Source: Dehalococcoidia bacterium
GTDB lineage: Bacteria; Chloroflexota; Dehalococcoidia; Dehalococcoidales; DAOWJH01
Length of the DNA stretch: 20,880 nucleotides
Assembly (NCBI GenBank): GCA_030640495.1
Contig: DAOWJH010000104.1
Span: forward strand, 1 to 20,880
Direction: 5' to 3'
In this document: in pieces, positions 13,769 to 20,880 of the stretch
How the letters are laid out: each line of letters starts with the position of its first letter
Position numbering within the stretch: the stretch's first letter is position 1
Translations under genes and position numbers: made by a program
Notes under the pieces: generated by a model
What the model saw: the letters and a program-made list of their open reading frames with translations, nothing else
The model's database searches: none
What the model was told of the DNA's origin: nothing

Positions 13769-13779
13769 TTAGCTTTAGA

Positions 13780-15285
13780 GTGGATAAGATGGATTTTAGG
13801 GGCAGTTTAGTTGAGCCCAGAGCCCTATCATTATTGACCAAGGTAAGCAATTTTCTCTCCGAGCAGGGTATTCAATGGTATGTTGTTGGTGGGTTTGTGC
13901 GTGATGTGCTGCTGGGAAGAGGCACGGCTGATATTGATATTGTGGTAGCTGCAGATGGGCTGGGGATTGCTGCCAAGGTAGCTGCTGCTCTGGACGGTAA
14001 GTATATCCTGCTGGATAAGGTAAATCGGGTAGGCAGGGTAGTTCTAGCTGATAAGGGAGCACCCTCAACCAGAGAGCAATGGCAGCTTGACTTCTCCACG
14101 CTTAAGGGCAACATAGAGCAAGATGTGGCACAGCGTGATTTCACTATAGATGCAATGGCAGTTGACTTAGGGAAGGATTATACAGAAGTTCAACTTATAG
14201 ACCCTTTTCATGGTTGGGATGACCTTCACCGGGGTGTGATTCGGGCTGTTTCAGATACAGCTTTTGAATCGGATGCAGCTCGCTTACTACGGGGGGTACG
14301 TTTAGCTGCCGAGCTTGGGTTTGGTATTGATAAGAAGACCGAGGCTCTAATTCAACGCTATTCTCACCTTATAGTCAGTGTAGCTAGTGAGCGAGTAAGA
14401 GAGGAGCTACTTCGGCTACTGGCTATTCCTCGAGCCGAGCAACTTTTACCCTACCTTGATAAGCTGGGGTTAATCACAGCTCTGATTCCTGAGATGGCTG
14501 AGACAAAGGGGGTTGAGCAACCCAAGGAGCACTACTGGGATGTTTTTGAGCATTCCCTTAAGACAGTGATTGCTGTTGATTTCCTGCTCAGGCAAGGAGG
14601 GTGGGAGTATGCCAGTGAGGAGGTTTTGGCTGTTGCTCCGTGGTCAGCAGTGCTGGCTCAGCACTTTGACCTTGAGGTTAGCAGCGGTAGCACCAGAAGG
14701 TTACTACTCAAACTGGCGGCACTTCTTCATGATATTGCTAAGCCTCAAACCAAAGCCATTGATGGTCAAGGTCGGCTGCGTTTTCTAGGCCATGGCAAGG
14801 AGGGGGCAACTACAGCAGCTAATATTCTAGAAAGGCTAAGGTTTAGCAGTAAAGAGGTAAGGTTGGTGGAAATTATGGTGAGGCATCACCTCCGCCCGGG
14901 GCAGATGAGTCATGATGAGCTTCCTTCGCATAAGGCTATCTACCGTTACTTTCGTGATACTGGAGACACCGGAATTGATATACTATTTTTGAGCCTAGCT
15001 GACCATTTAGCCACCAGGGGGCCACAACTAAATATAGCCCATTGGCAAGAGCATGCCCAAATGGTAGAGTATGTACTGACTCAGCGCTTTCAAGAGGAAA
15101 GGTTGGTTATTCCGCCTAAGCTGGTTGACGGGCATGATTTAATCAATATCTTTGGGATGAGCCCGGGACCTAAGATTGGAGAATTACTAGAAGCAGTGCG
15201 CGAGGCACAAGCATCAGGGGAGCTAACTACTAAAGAGGAGGCTCTGGCTTATATTCGGGGGCATCTATTGAGTAAGGCAGTGTGA
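13780..15285 (+). CDS. cca: CCA tRNA nucleotidyltransferase / poly(A) polymerase family protein with HD domain
   Basis: Adds or repairs the 3' CCA end of tRNAs, or part of it; class II nucleotidyltransferase. 501 residues from GTG 13780. An ATG three codons later (13789) is equally plausible, and neither has a clear ribosome binding site. The head domain has VVGGFVRDVLLG (35-46) and the catalytic Asp pair TADIDIV (49-55; Asp51, Asp53). Next come AQRDFTIDAMAVDL (117-130) and the RNA/nucleotide-binding DAARLLRGVRLAAELGF (165-181). An HD phosphohydrolase domain is marked by LLHDIAKP (315-322) and VRHHLRP (367-373). The exact specificity (CCA, CC or A) cannot be read from these motifs. It leads a tight plus-strand group with secD 6 bp downstream. 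Confidence 0.88.
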   Translation: MDKMDFRGSLVEPRALSLLTKVSNFLSEQGIQWYVVGGFVRDVLLGRGTADIDIVVAADGLGIAAKVAAALDGKYILLDKVNRVGRVVLADKGAPSTREQWQLDFSTLKGNIEQDVAQRDFTIDAMAVDLGKDYTEVQLIDPFHGWDDLHRGVIRAVSDTAFESDAARLLRGVRLAAELGFGIDKKTEALIQRYSHLIVSVASERVREELLRLLAIPRAEQLLPYLDKLGLITALIPEMAETKGVEQPKEHYWDVFEHSLKTVIAVDFLLRQGGWEYASEEVLAVAPWSAVLAQHFDLEVSSGSTRRLLLKLAALLHDIAKPQTKAIDGQGRLRFLGHGKEGATTAANILERLRFSSKEVRLVEIMVRHHLRPGQMSHDELPSHKAIYRYFRDTGDTGIDILFLSLADHLATRGPQLNIAHWQEHAQMVEYVLTQRFQEERLVIPPKLVDGHDLINIFGMSPGPKIGELLEAVREAQASGELTTKEEALAYIRGHLLSKAV

Positions 15286-15291
15286 AAAGAT

Positions 15292-16617
15292 ATGACGAGA
15301 AAGAATTCGCTGGTTGTTATAGTAATATTAGCCCTTTTCGCTTTTGCCCTGTGGGTAATCCTGCCCATTGATAGTGAAAGGTTTGGACGAGAGGGAATAC
15401 AGTTGGGGCTGGATTTGCAGGGCGGGGTTCATATGGTTTATAAGGCTGATTTGTCTGAGGTAGAGGCAGGCAAGGAAACCGAAGCCATTAATGGTGCCAT
15501 AGCTGTTATTGAAAGAAGGGTTGATGTTTTCGGGGTAACTGAGCCGGTTATCCAGAGGCAGGGTAAAGACCGCATATTGGTTGAGTTGCCCGGTGTTAGT
15601 GAGGCAGAGAAGGCAAAGAGGCTCATTGGTCAGACAGCACTGCTTGAGTTTCGGGAGCGAGTAACGGATGAAAATGGGGAGACGAAGTGGGTTCCAGCTA
15701 CAGGAGTAATTAATGGACAGGAAAAAGTGCTTAACAGCAACTACTTTACGGAGGATACCTACGTAGATAGGGATAGGATGGGCAGAATAATATTATATTT
15801 TGAGTGGACTGAGGAAGGGAAGAAACTGTGTGAGCAGATAACGCCACGCATTCTGAATCAGCCCCTGGGTATTTTCCTTGGCGATGAGCCAATTCGGGGC
15901 GAGGACGATGAGCCTATAACCCCTATTGTGAAAGATGCCCTAGAGAGATGTAGTGTGATTGAGGGGTTGAGCCTTAATGATGCCAGTGAATTATCCAAGC
16001 TACTTAATGCTGGACGCATTCCCATTCCCCTTATTCCCATTTATGAGCAAACCGTGTCGCCTATACTGGGGGCTGATTTCATTGATATGAGCCTTAAAGC
16101 AGGAGTGATTGGGATAATAATAGTTATGCTATTTATGATTATTTACTACCGCCTGTCAGGAGTTCTAGCCAGCCTGGCTTTAGTTTTCTACGGGACATTA
16201 GTATTGGCACTGTTCAAGCTAATACCAGTCACCCTTACCCTAGCCGGGCTGGGCGGCTTTGTCCTGTCCATAGGCATGGCGGTAGATGCCAATGTGCTTA
16301 TTTTTGAACGGATGAAGGAGGAGTTTCGGACAGGCAGAACATTAGGGGCAACTATTGAGGCTGGATTTAATCGCGCCTGGACAGCTATCAGGGACAGCAA
16401 TGTAACTACCTTTATTGTCTGCGTCATTCTCTACTGGTTAGGTAGTAGCATTGTTGCCAGTGCTCCGGTAATGGGTTTTGCCCTGACCCTGTTTATTGGC
16501 GTGGCGGTAAGCATGTTTACTGCTATCGTAGTTACCCGAACCTTGCTGCGCTTATTTGTGGGCACTCGCCTGGCGCGGAGGGCTTCACTATTTAGCCCAT
16601 ACATAGGAAAGAAATGA
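15292..16617 (+). CDS. secD: protein translocase subunit SecD
   Basis: Inner-membrane partner of SecYEG that uses the proton gradient to pull exported proteins outward. 441 residues, short for the family; ATG at 15292, 6 bp after cca, with no strong ribosome binding site. One N-terminal membrane helix (6-24) precedes GLDLQGGVHMVY (39-50). The extracytoplasmic P1 domain runs to about 255. Five further helices lie in 266-425, including SIGMAVDANVLIFERMKEE (326-344) with the conserved Asp332 implicated in proton coupling. Its stop overlaps the secF start (ATGA), so the two are probably translationally coupled. Confidence 0.96.
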   Translation: MTRKNSLVVIVILALFAFALWVILPIDSERFGREGIQLGLDLQGGVHMVYKADLSEVEAGKETEAINGAIAVIERRVDVFGVTEPVIQRQGKDRILVELPGVSEAEKAKRLIGQTALLEFRERVTDENGETKWVPATGVINGQEKVLNSNYFTEDTYVDRDRMGRIILYFEWTEEGKKLCEQITPRILNQPLGIFLGDEPIRGEDDEPITPIVKDALERCSVIEGLSLNDASELSKLLNAGRIPIPLIPIYEQTVSPILGADFIDMSLKAGVIGIIIVMLFMIIYYRLSGVLASLALVFYGTLVLALFKLIPVTLTLAGLGGFVLSIGMAVDANVLIFERMKEEFRTGRTLGATIEAGFNRAWTAIRDSNVTTFIVCVILYWLGSSIVASAPVMGFALTLFIGVAVSMFTAIVVTRTLLRLFVGTRLARRASLFSPYIGKK

Positions 16618-17540
16618 TGTTTAATATTGTAGGTAAAAGGTTCTGGTTTTTTGTTATTTCAGGAGCAGTCATCCTGATTAGCATCATTTCTCTGGTAACC
16701 TTCGGGCTAAAAGCTGGGATTGAATTCAGTAGTGGCTCTATGATGACGGTGAACTTCGAGCAGAAGGTAGAGCAAGGTGAGCTAAAGCAGGAATTAGCCA
16801 GCCTAGGTTATACCAATGCTATCATTCAACGCACTGGAGAGGGCGATTTCCTCATCCGCACCCACGAATTAACCAGCCAAGACAAGGCACAGCTAGAGGA
16901 TGCCTTAACTAAAAGGTTTGGTCACCTCACCGAGCCAGAGTTTCATTCAGTATCACCCATGGTAGCAGAGGAGACAGCGCAGAATGCAGCTATTGCTGTA
17001 GCTGTAGCTGCAATCGGCATATTACTTTATGTCACCTGGGCATTCCGTAGGATGCCAAACCCCTTCCGTTATGGCACCTGTGCCATAGTGGCTTTAGTGC
17101 ATGATGCACTAATAGCACTGGGGATTTTCTCCATTCTCGGTGGCATACTAAACTGGCAGGTTAACTTAATGTTCATTACCGGCATCCTGGCTGTTATCGG
17201 CTACAGCATAAATAATACTATTGTTGTTTTTGATAGAATACGCGAGAACCTGATAAAGGGGATAAGCCCCAGTTTTGAGGTTGTAGTTAATAACAGCCTG
17301 GTGGAGACCCTCAGCCGTTCCTTGAATACCAGCCTGACCACCCTATTTGTGGTATTAGCCCTGCTGCTCTTCGTCGGAGCGTCAATTCAGAATTTCGCTG
17401 TAGTACTACTGAGTGGTATCATTGCTGGAACTTTTAGCTCAATCTGTATTGCCCCCGCTCTACTGGTGGTCTGGGAGAAGGGGGAATGGGGTAGGTTTAT
17501 TGGGTGGCTACCACTGCCTAGAGCCAAAGCCAGGGGATAG
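16614..17540 (+). CDS. secF: protein translocase subunit SecF
   Basis: Forms the SecDF complex with the preceding product. 308 residues. The ATG at 16614 overlaps the secD stop by 4 bp; a second ATG directly follows. The first membrane helix is at about 9-30, followed by the periplasmic-type GIEFSSGSMMTVNF (35-48). Helices 2-6 occupy about 123-290, with VHDALIALGIFSI (162-174) and IGYSINNTIVVFDRIREN (195-212), the family signature with conserved Asp207. The cytoplasmic tail is short and basic. The next gene starts at the base right after the stop. Confidence 0.96.
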   Translation: MMFNIVGKRFWFFVISGAVILISIISLVTFGLKAGIEFSSGSMMTVNFEQKVEQGELKQELASLGYTNAIIQRTGEGDFLIRTHELTSQDKAQLEDALTKRFGHLTEPEFHSVSPMVAEETAQNAAIAVAVAAIGILLYVTWAFRRMPNPFRYGTCAIVALVHDALIALGIFSILGGILNWQVNLMFITGILAVIGYSINNTIVVFDRIRENLIKGISPSFEVVVNNSLVETLSRSLNTSLTTLFVVLALLLFVGASIQNFAVVLLSGIIAGTFSSICIAPALLVVWEKGEWGRFIGWLPLPRAKARG

Positions 17541-18455
17541 ATGATGTTAGCCAGCAAAGAGAATGCTGCCAAGCTCGCTATTGCTTCTGTCAGCTTTCTG
17601 GTGCTAATTAAAGTGGTTGCCAGTATCCTTACCGGGAGTGTCAGCATCCTGGCTGATGCAGTCCACAGTTCACTTGACCTGATAGCGGCACTTATTACTT
17701 TCATTGGTGTCAGAGTTTCAGGTAGACCTGCTGATGAGCAACACCCCTTTGGCCATGGTAAGGCCGAGAATGTTACTAGTGTTGTGGTGGTAGGGTTAAT
17801 ATTTACAGCCGCTGGCATTATTGTTTATACGGCAGTAAAAAGGCTGATTGCCGGGGCAAGTTTAGAGCTAATAGGCATAGGGATTTATGTAACGGCGGCA
17901 GCGATAGTGATAAATATCCTTATTTCCCGGTATTTGGTAAGGGTGTCACGAAGCACCGACTCGCTAGCTCTAGAAGCAGAAGCTGCCCACCTGTTTTCAG
18001 ATGTGTTAAGCTCGTGCGCTGTTTTGGTTGGGCTGATTGTGATACGGGTAACCGGTCTTAATATTGCTGATCCCATCGTTGCCCTGTTAGTAGCTTTGGT
18101 TATCCTAAAAGTGGGTTATGATGTGTTGAGGAAATCATTTGGGGGGCTGATTGATGTTAAATTGCCTGAGGCTGAAGAGAATACCATCAGGTCATGTATT
18201 ATGGAGCATGGCAGCGAGCTAGTAGGTTTTCACGAACTGCGTACTCGCAAGGCAGGAAGCCAGCGCTTTATTGACCTTCACCTAGTAATGCCCAAGAATG
18301 CTAGCGTAGAAAAAGCACACCGGATGTGTGACCACTTAGAGCAGGATATAGAAAATAGGCTGCCTCACAGCAGTGTAACAATTCACGTTGAACCCTGTAG
18401 CATAGAGTGTGACCATTGCTACGTTTCTTGCAATCTGCGTAAGAGAAGCCCTTAA
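17541..18455 (+). CDS. cation diffusion facilitator family transporter (probable Zn2+/divalent metal exporter)
   Basis: Proton-coupled efflux of divalent metals across the cytoplasmic membrane. 304 residues; ATG at 17541, directly after secF, with a GGGG-type site just upstream. About six membrane helices lie in 10-200. The transport site is HSSLD in helix 2 (His42, Asp46) and HLFSD in helix 5 (His150, Asp154); this HxxxD/HxxxD pair is usually linked to zinc, though selectivity is an inference. The conserved loop DEQHPFGHGKAE (65-76) follows helix 2. The cytoplasmic ferredoxin-like domain (about 205-285) includes HELRTRKAGSQRFIDLHL. Unusually, the protein ends with a Cys-rich tail (Cys286, 290, 293 and 297), a possible extra metal site. 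The stop overlaps the stop of the opposing HDAC-type gene. Confidence 0.92.
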   Translation: MMLASKENAAKLAIASVSFLVLIKVVASILTGSVSILADAVHSSLDLIAALITFIGVRVSGRPADEQHPFGHGKAENVTSVVVVGLIFTAAGIIVYTAVKRLIAGASLELIGIGIYVTAAAIVINILISRYLVRVSRSTDSLALEAEAAHLFSDVLSSCAVLVGLIVIRVTGLNIADPIVALLVALVILKVGYDVLRKSFGGLIDVKLPEAEENTIRSCIMEHGSELVGFHELRTRKAGSQRFIDLHLVMPKNASVEKAHRMCDHLEQDIENRLPHSSVTIHVEPCSIECDHCYVSCNLRKRSP

Positions 18456-19486
18456 GACAAGTTATGTATTTCCTTTATTGCCTTAATCAGGGGGGCGATG
18501 GTGGGCGGCTCAAACCCAGGCTGAGATTGACCCAGCGGGTCTTCAATAGTGGCGTTACCCAGAAGCATATCAAAGGTAGCCTTTACTGAGGTGGCTAAAG
18601 CGGTTAGATTGTAGCCACCCTCCAGGGTGAAGACAAGACGAGTGCTACACAGTTCTTCAGCTAATCCCCTGATGATTTTTATTATTTGGGCAAAGCCGGT
18701 GACGCTTACCTGCATCAGAGCTAGCCCATCGTCCCAGTGGGAATCATAGCCAGCAGAAACCAGAATAAGCTGAGGTTTAAACCGCTTGACTGCCGGCATG
18801 ATAATTTGTTCAAAGCTCTGTAAATATTCGGCATCACCACAGCCAGCCGGTAGCGGTATATTGATAGTAGTTCCTTTGCCGGCTCCGGTGCCAGTTTGTT
18901 CAATGCTACCCGTCCCCGGGTAGAAGGGGTACTGGTGAGTTGATATGTAGAGCACGTGGGGGTTATCGTAGAAGGTAGCTTGTGTTCCATTACCATGATG
19001 GACATCAAAATCAATGATAGCAATGCGTTCCAGTTTATATTTAGCCAGAGCATACTTAGTAGCGATAGCCACATTATTAAACAGGCAAAAACCCATAGCT
19101 CGCTGGGAAGTGGCGTGGTGACCCGGCGGTCTGACTAAGGCAAAGGCACTATCTACCTCCCCATTCATAACTGCCTCAGTAGCTCTGATGAGGCCACCGG
19201 CGGCATAAACAGCTGCCTCATAGGAGTTGGGGGACATTACAGTATCAGCATCCAGCCAGTCGCCACCCTCTTGAGCTACATCCTGAATGTGCGAGATGTA
19301 TCCCTTATCGTGCACCAGCGACAATTCCTCAGTTGAGGCAGGGCGAGGACTGATGAAAGTCAATTGCTGTTTGAGCCCGGTCTGCTCAAGGTGAGAAATG
19401 ATTGCTTCTAGCCTCGTAGCGTTTTCCGGATGTTGCCCGGTATCATGTTTGAGATAGATAGGGTCATAGACAAAGCCTACTGTCAT
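18452..19486 (-). CDS. histone deacetylase superfamily protein (deacetylase / acetylpolyamine amidohydrolase type)
   Basis: Zinc-dependent amide hydrolase that removes acetyl groups from lysine or polyamine substrates; the bacterial substrate cannot be set from sequence. 344 residues; ATG at 19486 with GAGAGAGG 4 nt upstream. All class-defining motifs are present: HPENATRLEAI (19-29), RPPGHHA (119-125) with the catalytic His pair, DFDVHHGNGT (159-168) with zinc ligands Asp161 and His163, THQYPFYPGTG (183-193), SAGYDSHWDDGL (244-255) with zinc ligand Asp248, and LEGGYN near 290. It should therefore be active. It stands alone on the minus strand, converging on the transporter with both stops formed from the shared TTAA at 18452-18455. 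No acetyl-CoA synthetase or acetoin gene is nearby. Confidence 0.93.
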   Translation of the reverse strand: MTVGFVYDPIYLKHDTGQHPENATRLEAIISHLEQTGLKQQLTFISPRPASTEELSLVHDKGYISHIQDVAQEGGDWLDADTVMSPNSYEAAVYAAGGLIRATEAVMNGEVDSAFALVRPPGHHATSQRAMGFCLFNNVAIATKYALAKYKLERIAIIDFDVHHGNGTQATFYDNPHVLYISTHQYPFYPGTGSIEQTGTGAGKGTTINIPLPAGCGDAEYLQSFEQIIMPAVKRFKPQLILVSAGYDSHWDDGLALMQVSVTGFAQIIKIIRGLAEELCSTRLVFTLEGGYNLTALATSVKATFDMLLGNATIEDPLGQSQPGFEPPTIAPLIKAIKEIHNLS

Positions 19487-19523
19487 AATGCCTCTCTCTT
19501 TTTACCAAATCTGCCCAATCTCA

Positions 19524-19529
19524 ATGATA
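19524..19529 (-). promoter_or_regulatory. possible extended -10 promoter of the HDAC-family gene
   Basis: On the minus strand TGG is followed by TATCAT (19529-19524), one base from consensus with the extended TGn element. The -35 region is poor. The predicted start near 19517 gives a ~30-nt leader containing the ribosome binding site. Confidence 0.42.
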
Positions 19530-19605
19530 CCAGATATAGAGTTCGGCGGGTAATAAGAGTGATGCGATTGTTTATTGACCTCACCTCTTCAGGTTTTCAC
19601 TAGGG

Positions 19606-19735
19606 AACCCTATCCCCTTTATCCCCTTCCCCTTGATAAGGGGAAGGGGAATGGGTTGTATAAGAGAGGCTTCGCCTCTCTTTAACTCTCTTTTTGTTAC
19701 CGGCTACTTTGAAGGAGAGGGCAGGGGGATAGGTT
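19606..19735. repeat. 130-bp nested-palindrome intergenic element (MITE-like)
   Basis: The terminal inverted repeats are AACCCTATCCCC (19606-19617) and GGGGGATAGGTT (19724-19735), matching apart from one single-base offset. Inside are a 12-bp perfect hairpin (19623-19634 with 19638-19649, CCCCTTCCCCTT / AAGGGGAAGGGG) and a 9-bp hairpin AAGAGAGGC-TTC-GCCTCTCTT (19662-19682), followed on the plus strand by a pyrimidine-rich stretch with TTTTT. The second hairpin could terminate plus-strand transcripts, but no plus-strand gene ends nearby. It has no coding capacity, and no target-site duplication is clear. The rest of 19487-19772 shows no gene. Confidence 0.5.
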
Positions 19736-19772
19736 ACTAAATAATTTCAATATTGATACAGATAGCAGGAGC

Positions 19773-20384
19773 TTAAACCATTAGCTGGATGCCTGATATC
19801 AGAAACCAGACCCCAAACCCGATAAGTAGCAGGCTGCAGGCAATAAACAGCCCCTGTTGAAGTTTTCTTCCCCAGAGCGATTGAGTTCTATGGACCAGAA
19901 TGGAAACAAATGAAAGCCAGACCAAATCACATAGCCAGTGAGTGGGAATGAACAAAGCAAACCCAATTACGCCAAAATCCAGAGAGTCCATGATAAGCTT
20001 GCTGCCTACGGTTGCCCACCAGAGAATAAAAAATGGATTGAAGACGCTGGTAATTATCCCGGCAACAACCGAGTTATAGGGTAAATCTTTGCCTATTTCT
20101 ATTACCCTGGTCTTCGCCCGGAACATACCTATGCCAAGCCAGATGAGCATAGCCCCGCCAAGCAGACTGAGGATGATTTGAACCAGTTCTTGCCGAAAGA
20201 ATCGGGCAAAGCCAAAGTATATGAGCAGCATCAAGGGGATTTCTACTAAGGCATGCCCCAAGGCTATCTGGATGCCGGCAAACTGGGACTTATAGCTTTT
20301 GGCTATGGTCACAGCAAACACCGGTCCGGGCATCATTACCCCTGACAATGAAATTGCGACCACACTCAATAAAAATAGAAGCAT
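19773..20384 (-). CDS. LysE/RhtB family exporter
   Basis: Membrane protein of the family that exports amino acids or related small molecules. 203 residues, the usual length; ATG at 20384 with AAAGAG upstream. Six hydrophobic segments are evident: about 3-25, 38-60, 70-88, 105-125, 137-160 and 178-200. The N-terminal signature SGVMMPGPVFAVTIAKS (14-30) carries the conserved PGP, and NPFFILWW (in the 115-125 region) matches the family's mid-protein NP motif. The substrate cannot be predicted. It is a single-gene unit with its own promoter. Confidence 0.87.
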   Translation of the reverse strand: MLLFLLSVVAISLSGVMMPGPVFAVTIAKSYKSQFAGIQIALGHALVEIPLMLLIYFGFARFFRQELVQIILSLLGGAMLIWLGIGMFRAKTRVIEIGKDLPYNSVVAGIITSVFNPFFILWWATVGSKLIMDSLDFGVIGFALFIPTHWLCDLVWLSFVSILVHRTQSLWGRKLQQGLFIACSLLLIGFGVWFLISGIQLMV

Positions 20385-20438
20385 AAAAGCTCTTTAATCA
20401 GATAGTAGTTCTTAACTGGCTAAGACTAAGTTTGCCTA

Positions 20439-20444
20439 ATTATA
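20439..20444 (-). promoter_or_regulatory. promoter of the LysE-family gene (extended -10)
   Basis: On the minus strand TGC is followed by a perfect TATAAT (20444-20439). No good -35 is seen at 16-18 bp, which an extended -10 can compensate for. The predicted start near 20432 leaves a ~48-nt leader. Confidence 0.55.
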
Positions 20445-20498
20445 GCACTATTTAATCTTTTGTATTGGTAACCTACTCCCTTTATACCCAGCACCTGC

Positions 20499-20527
20499 TT
20501 GAGTCCATTACTTTAATGAATTATACT
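20499..20527 (+). promoter_or_regulatory. promoter of the NurA-domain gene
   Basis: TTGAGT (20499-20504), 17 bp, TATACT (20522-20527). The predicted start near 20534 leaves a ~27-nt leader with a weak GAGG site before the GTG at 20561. Confidence 0.55.
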
Positions 20528-20560
20528 GCTATCAGGCTATGGATTAGAGGATAACTAGAG

Positions 20561-20880
20561 GTGTCACTAGATTTAACCAAGGTTGCCGGGCAGGTTGGCG
20601 GCATGGTTACCAGACTAAAGGCAGGTAGCGAGGAAAGGCAGAAGCGCCTGAGCCAAGCTCTGGATATTCTTCATAGCCAGGCTAGCGACATTGATTATTT
20701 AAAGAGGAAGATTACATCCAGCAAGACAACCTGGCTGGTAGCTGGTCTGGTAGATGGGCTTGACCGTCATTATGAAGCACCACCCCTCCCCACCGAATTT
20801 ACCATCGTTGCTACCGATGGCTCTCATATTGATGTTGACCGACATCGGTCAACAAGGTGCTATTTGATAAATATCGGCAC
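20561..20880 (+). CDS. NurA-domain nuclease, N-terminal part, runs off the window
   Basis: The first 106 codons of a gene with a GTG start at 20561; the rest lies beyond the right edge. Residues 1-60 are helical and charged (KAGSEERQKRLSQALDIL). The NurA-domain opening follows: TIVATDGSHIDVDRHRSTRCYLINIG (81-106, quoted in part: TDGS 85-88 and YLINIG 101-106). Asp86 in TDGS corresponds to the first metal-binding Asp of NurA nucleases, which process DNA ends together with the HerA translocase. The second catalytic region is out of view. No herA is visible in the window. The family call rests on the TDGS...YLINIG pattern only. Confidence 0.72.
   Translation, partial: MSLDLTKVAGQVGGMVTRLKAGSEERQKRLSQALDILHSQASDIDYLKRKITSSKTTWLVAGLVDGLDRHYEAPPLPTEFTIVATDGSHIDVDRHRSTRCYLINIG

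Noticed and set aside
1..20880. CRISPR array, rRNA, tRNA, integrase or transposase
   Set aside because: No regularly spaced direct repeats, no recognisable RNA gene and no recombinase motif were seen on either strand.

Overview
The window looks like chromosomal core DNA of a bacterium from the Chloroflexota, most probably the class Dehalococcoidia. This is inferred from gene content and protein sequence character, not from a database search. Base composition is moderate (a little under 50 % GC by eye) and even across the window. Almost everything is housekeeping; no prophage, CRISPR array, rRNA or tRNA is visible. Promoters are unusually readable: TTGACA/TTGATA-like -35 boxes, 16-17 bp spacers and often an extended -10 (TGn).

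Left part, minus strand (1-8070). At the edge is the start of a NYN-domain protein. Next comes an apparent nrdR-nrdJ-DUF3467 operon (vitamin B12-dependent ribonucleotide reductase and its repressor), with a near-consensus NrdR box inside its own promoter. A hairpin terminator separates it from a cell-division operon transcribed mraZ-rsmH-ftsA-ftsZ. That cluster has none of the peptidoglycan or septal genes (ftsL, ftsI, mur, mraY, ftsW, ftsQ) that normally sit between rsmH and ftsA. This fits the wall-less envelope known for Dehalococcoides. mraZ carries 10-bp TGG-type repeats at its promoter, the expected MraZ autoregulatory site.

Middle, plus strand (8104-12541). A divergent promoter starts mogA (molybdenum cofactor) and trmD (tRNA m1G37 methyltransferase). 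The trmD-rplS gap holds an antisense, start-less C-terminal relic of a membrane-anchored surface protein. rplS (L19) then has its own promoter and is followed by priA (replication restart helicase).

Regulatory island (12542-13660). Two small helix-turn-helix regulators are transcribed divergently. Three copies of one palindrome, roughly TtGCCAwwTGGCaA, lie around them; one sits exactly between the -35 and -10 of the plus-strand regulator, whose mRNA is predicted to be leaderless. A short intergenic palindromic repeat element lies between them. This unassigned regulator/operator set is the most original item in the window.

Right part (13740-20880). Plus strand: cca-type nucleotidyltransferase, secD, secF and a cation diffusion facilitator, tightly packed and probably one transcript. 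They converge, with shared stop-codon bases, on a minus-strand histone-deacetylase-family gene. A 130-bp nested-palindrome element follows, then a minus-strand LysE/RhtB-type exporter. The first 106 codons of a NurA-domain nuclease run off the right end.
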